Shown in pieces: positions 9,254-15,429 of a DNA stretch of 64,000 nucleotides. Each line of letters starts with the position of its first letter. The stretch's first letter is position 1. The notes under the pieces were generated by a model. It saw only the letters and a list, made by a program, of their open reading frames with translations, made no database searches and had not been told where the DNA came from. Location: contig JAILZT010000009.1 of the NCBI GenBank assembly GCA_023512345.1, positions 62,001-126,000 of the forward strand, read 5' to 3'. Position numbers and translations under genes: made by a program. The stretch is from Paenibacillus sp. (GTDB lineage Bacteria > Bacillota > Bacilli > Paenibacillales > Paenibacillaceae).

Positions 9254-10063
9254 TTAGAAGTCTCCATCATCAGCATAACGAGCCAGCGCCCTTGAAGCCG
9301 ATTCAAGCATGCGTCTCTTAAGGTGCTTGCCCTCAACAATTTTTACTCGCAGCCCAAGGAAACGGATTTTGGACAACAGAAACTCGCTTTCGTTTCTCAT
9401 GTAGATGACTTTGATTCGATAGATACCTGAGTCTTCATCAAAGGTCACCGACTTATCAAAACAGGAGAAGGCGTATAGAATTCGTGACAGCTCCGCATTA
9501 AATGCCGGGATGACTTGAACCCATGCGTATTCTTTCCATTCCTCTAACAAGCGCTCCAAAGTTAACTTCAAGGCTGTGACCTGATCAATAGGCAGAATGG
9601 TTTCCTCGACCGATACGATGTTTTTGAGTTTGGTAGACATGAGGGAATGATGGCGAGTATTGTACCATTGCAGATACCATTCTCTCTTAAACATATTGTA
9701 TTCCAGCTTGTGAGGGAATCCGGACTGATTGGGTTTAACTTCTCCATGTTTATTACAATAAGAAAAAAGAATTCCCCGATCCTGCATAATCATTCGGCGG
9801 AGCGTACGAAGCATTGGATGATAGACCTGCCGCTCCTGAGCTTTCGCTTTCTCCATAATGATGTCACGAACCTCTGTGGATGATTCAGAATCCAATAAGG
9901 AGTTCAACTTAGTCAAGGTATCCGGTGTAAAGGCTTCAGTGGAAGCCGGGTGCATCAGCATCGTTTTCAGCCATGATCGCTCCTGGGAGGTCAGAGCCAA
10001 TGAACCCATCTCGTCGAGGCGGGAAATGATCTGAAAGTTAAATATTTTCTCGAATGGATTCAT
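9254..10063 (-). CDS. WYL-domain protein, second of a regulator pair
   Basis: A 269-aa protein carrying a WYL-type sensor domain: REWYLQWYNTRHHSLMSTKLKNI contains the Trp-Tyr-Leu signature. No clear N-terminal helix-turn-helix was seen, unlike its upstream neighbour. The longest frame starts at 10093, but ATG 10063 (MNPFEKIF) follows AAGGAG and is the preferred start. Its beginning overlaps the end of the upstream WYL gene by 26 bp, so both are made from one transcript. WYL domains bind ligands, often nucleic acids or nucleotides, and control stress or defence operons. The pair diverges from the RNA-repair operon and probably regulates it (inference). Confidence 0.8.
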   Translation of the reverse strand: MNPFEKIFNFQIISRLDEMGSLALTSQERSWLKTMLMHPASTEAFTPDTLTKLNSLLDSESSTEVRDIIMEKAKAQERQVYHPMLRTLRRMIMQDRGILFSYCNKHGEVKPNQSGFPHKLEYNMFKREWYLQWYNTRHHSLMSTKLKNIVSVEETILPIDQVTALKLTLERLLEEWKEYAWVQVIPAFNAELSRILYAFSCFDKSVTFDEDSGIYRIKVIYMRNESEFLLSKIRFLGLRVKIVEGKHLKRRMLESASRALARYADDGDF

Positions 10064-11363
10064 AATAGCTCTGGATCTCCTTCCATTCCGCAATAAATTG
10101 CTTGCGAAGCCAAGGAGGCTCTAATACCTCGCAACTTGAACCGAAGCTCCGTAACCAAGGTTTAATTTCGTAAATGCCGTTCACCATGATCTCGTAAAGA
10201 AATGTTGAATCCGAGTTCTCCGTAATGATTCCCCATTGTCCCTGCGCCTCCACCCGCTCCCTAATGAAATTAGCACTGGATCGACCGGGATTATAGAATC
10301 GAGCGACCACTTTAATCGCACGAGTGGTATCCGTAACCCAACTGTTTTTCAGTTGTCCTTCAATATTGCTGAGTTTCTGGGCGAACTCTTCTTCTCCCAC
10401 AACGTCGCCTTCCTCAATCTGAGTAAGTCCCTCCATACGGAACTTCATGATCCCCATACGTGAATGATATCCGATTAAATACCACCGTCCGTATTGATGA
10501 TCATAGACGACACGGAGGGGGAGAACCGTTTCTGTAACACCTTTCGTTTCCCGCTCGAAGAGGGGGTTTGTGTTTTGAGAAGCGTAATTCTTACCCTTTT
10601 TAGGAGAAAGATAAAGAAAATTGAGTTTTTTTCGTTGCTGAATCGCTTCAAATATCGTGTAGAGATGCGCCTCGTCGAGTATACGTGAGTGGTAATTATA
10701 CTTGTATCGATGAGTTTCCGCAGCCTCTGGATGATAGCCCCGCTTTCGTAAAACCTTCTTTAAGGTGTCGCGCAGCAGGTAGCCTTGCACGGATGGAGTC
10801 TGCGTATTGGAGATGACATCAACATAGTCGTAAAGATCCAGGAGCTCATCGTCGGATAATTGGTTAATAAGATCGTTAGCAGCCCTGTATCGGGAGGGAC
10901 GTCCCTCGTTAACACGAAGAATAACGCCAACTTCCTCTAGGTATTTCAGATCTCCCCGAACGGTCTTCTCATCAGGAAGCGGGCCATCGGCTGGCATTTG
11001 CTCACTGCAGACATCTTGAAGATCTTTAGTGGTTAGCTCCTGCGTCTGTAGTGCTGTTAATAATATCGAAAGCCTGATGCTTTCCGTTTCTTTAAGTGAC
11101 TTTGCACGAAATAAGAACAGGAGCAACGGGTCGGCAGATTCATAGTAGTTATAGCGGAGCCACTCGGAGAGTTCGGTTCCTTGCTCTGCAGGAAGACCTT
11201 GTTGCAGGACACTTACCATACCCTTGAGATTACGCAGCGTTTTGTCATAGGTATGTACAGAAATGCCGAGGCGATCGGCGAATTGTTGTCTGCTGTAGGC
11301 TCCCCCAGCTAAAGCCAGCATGCGAAGAAATTGAATCTCCTTATCGAAACTTTCCCGAGCCAT
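10038..11363 (-). CDS. HTH-WYL transcriptional regulator
   Basis: A 441-aa regulator. Residues about 1-45 form a helix-turn-helix (YSRQQFADRLGISVHTYDKTLRNL) and a second winged-helix-like segment lies near 130-165 (DEKTVRGDLKYLEEVGVILR). The WYL domain near 265-320 holds GRWYLIGYHSRMGIMKFRMEG, and the C-terminus matches the WCX extension. Start ATG 11363 has GGAGG 7 nt upstream; ATG 11367-11369 is too close to it. It is transcribed away from the Y-RNA/rsr/rlaP/hen1/pnkp operon across a shared 480-bp region. WYL regulators are established as sensors for RNA-repair and phage-defence loci, so control of that operon is likely; the ligand is unknown. Confidence 0.88.
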   Translation of the reverse strand: MARESFDKEIQFLRMLALAGGAYSRQQFADRLGISVHTYDKTLRNLKGMVSVLQQGLPAEQGTELSEWLRYNYYESADPLLLFLFRAKSLKETESIRLSILLTALQTQELTTKDLQDVCSEQMPADGPLPDEKTVRGDLKYLEEVGVILRVNEGRPSRYRAANDLINQLSDDELLDLYDYVDVISNTQTPSVQGYLLRDTLKKVLRKRGYHPEAAETHRYKYNYHSRILDEAHLYTIFEAIQQRKKLNFLYLSPKKGKNYASQNTNPLFERETKGVTETVLPLRVVYDHQYGRWYLIGYHSRMGIMKFRMEGLTQIEEGDVVGEEEFAQKLSNIEGQLKNSWVTDTTRAIKVVARFYNPGRSSANFIRERVEAQGQWGIITENSDSTFLYEIMVNGIYEIKPWLRSFGSSCEVLEPPWLRKQFIAEWKEIQSYYESIRENI

Positions 11364-11550
11364 TTGCATTCCTCCAGCAGTAGCTAATCCTTTTAGTAAT
11401 TATAGTACTCATTATAACAAGCGCCCGAGTTGAAGAAAATGGAAGGATTTTTATTCGCCGCCATACTTCCGCCCTGTTCGTATCGATGAGGATGAGCGAA
11501 GATAGATCCATGAAGCCGAGTTCAATAAGGATGAGGCAGTTGAGCCTGTT

Positions 11551-11573
11551 GAGGCGCACGGAAGGGTTACTTC
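11551..11573 (+). repeat. Relic 5' half of a Y-RNA-like unit
   Basis: GAGGCGC, then GAAGGGTTACTTC, occurs with exactly the same 22-nt spacing as at 11600-11622 and 11709-11731, where each copy forms the 5' half of a foldable unit. No matching 3' half follows here, so this copy looks degenerate. A 3'-half-like motif (TTTTTATTCGCCG) also occurs alone at 11448-11460. Confidence 0.5.
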
Positions 11574-11595
11574 ACTTTCAATCATATGTATCAAA

Positions 11596-11688
11596 GTGCG
11601 AGGCGCCAGAGAGGGCTACTTCTTCAAAAAGGACGGTAATGAGCGTAAATACGCTGTACCGATGCCTTCTCTACCTTTTTCCTCGCAC
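11596..11688 (+). ncRNA. Candidate bacterial Y RNA, unit A
   Basis: A 93-nt stretch with nested base pairing. The end stem pairs GTGCGAGG (11596-11603) with CCTCGCAC (11681-11688). The inner stem pairs AGAGAGGGC (11608-11616) with GCCTTCTCT (11664-11672), allowing one G-U. The hairpin at 11634-11661 has CGGTA/TACCG and AGCGT-AAAT-ACGCT. Joined 5' and 3' ends, an internal loop and then a second stem is the layout of Ro-binding Y RNAs, and it sits just upstream of the Ro60 homologue gene. It shares GAGGCGC and the GAGGG-YT-x-CTTC strand with unit B. It has no T-arm mimic and no own U-run terminator, so it may be processed from a longer transcript. Confidence 0.6.
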
Positions 11689-11702
11689 CACTACAAATGA
11701 AT

Positions 11703-11821
11703 ACCGGCGAGGCGCCGGGGAGGGTTTCTTCGCTACTGATGCGCAACGATGAATTACCCGGGCTTTATGGCAGGTTCGAGTCCTGCAGTGAACCTTCCCT
11801 GCTTTTTCTTCGCCGGTTTTT
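11703..11821 (+). ncRNA. Candidate bacterial Y RNA, unit B, with tRNA T-arm mimic
   Basis: The end stem pairs ACCGGCGA (11703-11710) with TCGCCGGT (11810-11817) and runs straight into a T-run (11817-11821), so the closing stem is also a terminator. The inner stem pairs GGGGAGG (11717-11723) with CCTTCCC (11793-11799), then after two bulged bases TTC with GAA. The apical region contains GCAGG-TTCGAGT-CCTGC (11770-11786): a 5-bp stem and 7-nt loop identical in form to a tRNA T-arm. tRNA-mimicking modules are established in YrlA-type bacterial Y RNAs, which tether Rsr (bacterial Ro60) to partners. The U-run ends 20 nt before the rsr ATG. I could not assign a matching D-arm. Confidence 0.72.
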
Positions 11822-11841
11822 AAATCTAGGAGGTTATAAAC

Positions 11842-13341
11842 ATGAGCTTTGCTAAAAAATTATTCTCAACCCTACGACCAACTACTTCAAATAAAGAAGG
11901 TTACCCCTCTTACACCCGCTCCGCTGAGGAGCAATACATACAGACTCTGGTAACCAACACATTAGGCAACACTTTCTACGCGGATCAACGCCAGCTTTTG
12001 GCGGAAGCGGAAGAAATACACCGGGAAATGGCGCAAGTCAACCCGCTGTTTATGGCAAAAGCCATTGTCTATGCCCGTAATGAAGGCTATATGCGCTTGC
12101 AACCTTTGTTCGGATTGGCCATTCTGTCGGCTTATCGTCCAGACTTGTTTTCACAAATCTTCTTGAATGTCGTACGAATTCCTTCCGATTTGACCGATTT
12201 CCTTACGATCTTGAAGGGCTTGGGTCGCGGCGAAGGTGGGCGTGCGGTGAAACGGCAAGTAAATCGTTTTCTGGCAGGTATATCCGAGTACTGGGCCATC
12301 AAGTACAATGGCCGAGGTCGTGGATACAGCTTGGGCGATGCGATTGCAACGGCCCACCCGAAGCCTGCCGATCTTAAGCAGCAAGCGTTATATCGTTATT
12401 TGATTGGTCAAGAGGCTAACCTATCTTTGCTTCCACAAGTGGAGGCGCTGGAACAGTTGAAACGAGCGGGTTCCGAAGCGGAACAATTAATGTGGATTGA
12501 GACGGGGAAATTGCCTCATGAAGTGGTAACAGGAGCGGTAAAACCCACAAAGGCAGTGTGGGAGGCGCTTCTGCATCAAATGCCAATATTTGCGCTGCTT
12601 CGCCACTTGAACGCCCTTGATAGAGCAGGTGTTTTCGAGGATCGCAACAATCTGGCGATTGCAGTAGAACGCTTAACAGATCAACGGGCATTGAAAAAGT
12701 CGAAGATTTTACCTTTCCGATTCGCTGCAGCATTTCGGCAGGTACAACATCCTGTACTCCGGGACGCCCTGCGGGATGCAGCCGAGTATACGTTTGATAA
12801 TTTGCCGGATCTGGAGGATCAGACGGCTATCTTCCTGGATATTTCAGGCTCAATGAATGGTGAGTATTTGCAGATTGGGTCAGTGTTTGCTCTGGCCCTG
12901 TACAAGAAAACGCAAGGAAACTCCCTGTTCTGGTTGTTTGATACAGAGGTAGAGGATGCTAGACCGTCCCGTCGAGACAGTATTTTATCCCAAGCTGACC
13001 GAATTCAAGCTCGTGGCGGCACGGATACAGGGGCGCCTGTGCGGAAGCTGCTAAATGAGCGGCGCAAGGTCGACCAGATCGTCATGATCACGGACGAACA
13101 GCAGAACCACGGCAGCCCTTTTTATGAAGCCTTACAAAAATACCGCTCGAAGGTAAATCCTCATGTGAAAGCATATATTATCGATATTGCCCCTTACCGT
13201 AATGCGATGGTTCCGCAGCCAGACCGCAATACCTTTTATATCTATGGATGGAGTGATACCGTACTCAGCTACATTGCGCAGTCAGCAAAGGGTTATGGTT
13301 CGATGGTGAAGAAGATTGAAATGATGGACCTGGAGGGATAA
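11842..13341 (+). CDS. rsr: Rsr, bacterial Ro60 homologue (TROVE domain RNA-binding protein)
   Basis: A 499-aa TROVE protein. Residues about 10-320 form the helical RNA-binding ring; 325-495 form a von Willebrand A domain with MIDAS residues Asp333-x-Ser335-x-Ser337 (DISGS), Thr394 in RGGTDTG and Asp418 in ITDEQ. Ro proteins bind misfolded RNA ends and Y RNAs; in bacteria Rsr with Y RNA helps exoribonucleases in RNA maturation and decay. AGGAGG lies 8 nt before ATG 11842. It is the first gene of a tight four-gene operon with RNA-repair enzymes; the next gene starts 2 nt after its stop. Two candidate Y RNAs lie directly upstream. Confidence 0.93.
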   Translation: MSFAKKLFSTLRPTTSNKEGYPSYTRSAEEQYIQTLVTNTLGNTFYADQRQLLAEAEEIHREMAQVNPLFMAKAIVYARNEGYMRLQPLFGLAILSAYRPDLFSQIFLNVVRIPSDLTDFLTILKGLGRGEGGRAVKRQVNRFLAGISEYWAIKYNGRGRGYSLGDAIATAHPKPADLKQQALYRYLIGQEANLSLLPQVEALEQLKRAGSEAEQLMWIETGKLPHEVVTGAVKPTKAVWEALLHQMPIFALLRHLNALDRAGVFEDRNNLAIAVERLTDQRALKKSKILPFRFAAAFRQVQHPVLRDALRDAAEYTFDNLPDLEDQTAIFLDISGSMNGEYLQIGSVFALALYKKTQGNSLFWLFDTEVEDARPSRRDSILSQADRIQARGGTDTGAPVRKLLNERRKVDQIVMITDEQQNHGSPFYEALQKYRSKVNPHVKAYIIDIAPYRNAMVPQPDRNTFYIYGWSDTVLSYIAQSAKGYGSMVKKIEMMDLEG

Positions 13342-13343
13342 AG

Positions 13344-14135
13344 ATGGATCCTATAAATAAGGTTATCCGTGAACAGTTAGACCGGATTGAACAAGAGGAG
13401 CAAGTTACAATATTGTATGCCTGTGAATCAGGCAGCCGGGCGTGGGGATTCCCGTCACAGGATAGTGATTACGATGTGCGGTTCATTTATGTTCAAAAAC
13501 CGGAATGGTATTTATCCATTTTTGATAAACGGGATGTCATTGAACGGCCTATTAACGATAGTCTTGATATCAACGGTTGGGATTTGCGAAAAGCGTTAAA
13601 TTTATTCCGCAAGTCCAATCCTCCGTTACTGGAATGGTTGCAGTCGCCTATTCAATATGATGAGAAGTATAGTGTAGCCGAGAAGCTTAGAGGGATCTCA
13701 CCGTACACCTTTTCACCAAAGTCTTGTATGTACCATTATTTGAACATGGCTAAAGGGAACTACCGTGATTATTTGCAGGGCGAGCAGGTCAAGATCAAGA
13801 AATACTTTTATGTGCTTCGTCCCGTGCTGGCCTGCGAGTGGATTAACCGGTATGAAGAGATGGCACCGATGGAATTCGATGTGCTGGTGGATCGGCTTAT
13901 TCCAAAGGATGAAGAGTTATGGGAAGTCATTCAACAATTACTTTCACGAAAAAAAGCCGGTGAAGAGTTGGACTACGAGCCACGACTAAACCCTATCAAC
14001 CAATATTTAGAGGAGCGGTTTGTTGTGTTAGAAAAGGCAGCTGCGTCCTTAAGTGCTAAAGATGACAAACGGGATGATCAGTTGGATGCCTTGTTTCGGG
14101 GAGCTTTGCAGGAAGTATGGGGACTGACCCTATAG
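13344..14135 (+). CDS. rlaP: RlaP-type nucleotidyltransferase of RNA repair
   Basis: A 263-aa DNA polymerase-beta superfamily nucleotidyltransferase. The active-site signature is intact: Gly30-Ser31 in GSRAWGF, then Asp42-x-Asp44 in SDYDVRFIYV. Proteins of this type (RlaP) are a recognised component of RNA-repair gene clusters, where they may add or adjust nucleotides at damaged RNA ends; the precise reaction is not established. The start follows GGAGGGA at the end of rsr and is 2 nt after its stop, so translation is probably coupled. Placement between Rsr and Hen1 supports the RNA-repair role over the antibiotic-modifying or toxin-antitoxin nucleotidyltransferases of the same fold. Confidence 0.85.
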   Translation: MDPINKVIREQLDRIEQEEQVTILYACESGSRAWGFPSQDSDYDVRFIYVQKPEWYLSIFDKRDVIERPINDSLDINGWDLRKALNLFRKSNPPLLEWLQSPIQYDEKYSVAEKLRGISPYTFSPKSCMYHYLNMAKGNYRDYLQGEQVKIKKYFYVLRPVLACEWINRYEEMAPMEFDVLVDRLIPKDEELWEVIQQLLSRKKAGEELDYEPRLNPINQYLEERFVVLEKAAASLSAKDDKRDDQLDALFRGALQEVWGLTL

Positions 14136-14160
14136 AAAGATTGATGGGAGGAAGAGGGCA

Positions 14161-15426
14161 TTGGCTATTGTACAACTGAAATCTACGAATCCAAGCTTCA
14201 CTTTTTTGATTAAAAAAAACCCAGTGACAGGAATGCAGCTTCGTCCGGTTCGGCAAGGGTTGGCTTACGGATGGTATTCGGATGACGCAACTTATAACGT
14301 ATATTTCAAGGATGCGGATAACGATATATCCTACAAGCAGAATGACGGTGAGAATTTTGAATACTTAAATGTTTCCCGATTTAATACGCCCCAATTTCCG
14401 CTTAATGCGGTGAATGAATTTTTCTCAACACCCTTTAAGGCTCAGGATGATCGGGACGAGGAAGGGTATGAGCACTCCTTTTTCATCAACTTGGTTCATG
14501 TGGAGCGGGTACATTATATCAGGTTTTTCGAACAGCACTTGAAGGACTATACCTTTTCCTTGCAGCATCAAGCCCACAAGAGCTATTCACTGACTATTAC
14601 CACGCATAAAAGCTTGTATCACCTCTTGCATGTTGTGAGTGTATTGTCCTTGTTTTTGTCTATGTTTGCAGACGAGTATATCGATATTTCGGAAGCCATT
14701 TTGGATAAATATATTCGAAGCCTTAGCGTCATTGATGCACCTTTTTATATACGGAGTCTATTTGCGAGAAATTTCCTGACCTCCAGAGAGCGGTTTAAGA
14801 AATATAAAGCTTACATTGAGCAAACGGAGCGCTATTCCATCGGGCTAGAGTATGGGAGTACCGCAATACAGCGGCGTAGTTTCATTTCAAGTGTGCTTCC
14901 ATTTAATAAGCCGATCTTGGACATTGGGTGCGGCGAAGGATTTTATGCCATTCCGTATGCTGGAAAAATAGACAGTACCTATTACGCCGTGGATGTAGTC
15001 GAGGAGCTATTGGAGGTCGTGAATCGGAAAGCGAAAGCTAAGGAAATCGATAACATTGCTACTTTTCGTTCTCTGGATCATTTTTTGGAGTCGTACAATG
15101 GGGAGCAGGTTGATGTGATTTTAACGGAAGTTATCGAGCACATGAGTGAGGATGAAGCCGCGAAGCTCATTCAGCAAGTCTGCAGCAATGTCGATTTCGA
15201 ACAATTTATTGTAACGACGCCGAACGCTGATTTTAACCATTACTATGAGCTGGAAGGATTCCGGCATGAAGATCACAAGTGGGAAATGGGACAGGAAGCG
15301 TTCCAGCAATGGTTTGCGGATACGGTTCAAGATATGGCGGTTGAGTTCGAGTATGTAATGGTTGGTGACCGAGTTAACGAGATCCGTACGACGCAAAGCG
15401 CTATTGTGCGAAGAAAGGGGGATTAG
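14161..15426 (+). CDS. hen1: Hen1, RNA 3'-terminal ribose 2'-O-methyltransferase
   Basis: A 421-aa protein. The N-terminal ~215 residues are a divergent Hen1-N domain (FTFLIKKNP resembles the family's LLHKHP segment), which in characterised systems activates the Pnkp ligase. The C-terminal methyltransferase has SAM motif DIGCGEG (254-260) and the Hen1-specific metal site: Glu323, Glu326 and His327 in TEVIEHM, plus a His from FRHEDHKWE (369-372). Hen1 marks the 3' end at a break before ligation so the repaired RNA resists re-cleavage. The start is TTG 14161, with GGAGG 9 nt upstream; no ATG fits. The gene is followed after 3 nt by pnkp, its obligate partner. Confidence 0.92.
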   Translation: MAIVQLKSTNPSFTFLIKKNPVTGMQLRPVRQGLAYGWYSDDATYNVYFKDADNDISYKQNDGENFEYLNVSRFNTPQFPLNAVNEFFSTPFKAQDDRDEEGYEHSFFINLVHVERVHYIRFFEQHLKDYTFSLQHQAHKSYSLTITTHKSLYHLLHVVSVLSLFLSMFADEYIDISEAILDKYIRSLSVIDAPFYIRSLFARNFLTSRERFKKYKAYIEQTERYSIGLEYGSTAIQRRSFISSVLPFNKPILDIGCGEGFYAIPYAGKIDSTYYAVDVVEELLEVVNRKAKAKEIDNIATFRSLDHFLESYNGEQVDVILTEVIEHMSEDEAAKLIQQVCSNVDFEQFIVTTPNADFNHYYELEGFRHEDHKWEMGQEAFQQWFADTVQDMAVEFEYVMVGDRVNEIRTTQSAIVRRKGD

Positions 15427-15429
15427 ACG

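Noticed and set aside
11486..11752. 88-codon ORF in front of rsr, and an alternative open frame reading EGYFFKKDGNERKY near 11612-11653
   Set aside because: Both overlap the structured Y-RNA units; neither has a ribosome site, and the second has no proper start codon. Base pairing explains the sequence better.
11770..11786. T-arm sequence as part of a true tRNA gene
   Set aside because: No acceptor stem, anticodon arm or correct spacing; it sits within a longer hairpin, so it is a mimic.
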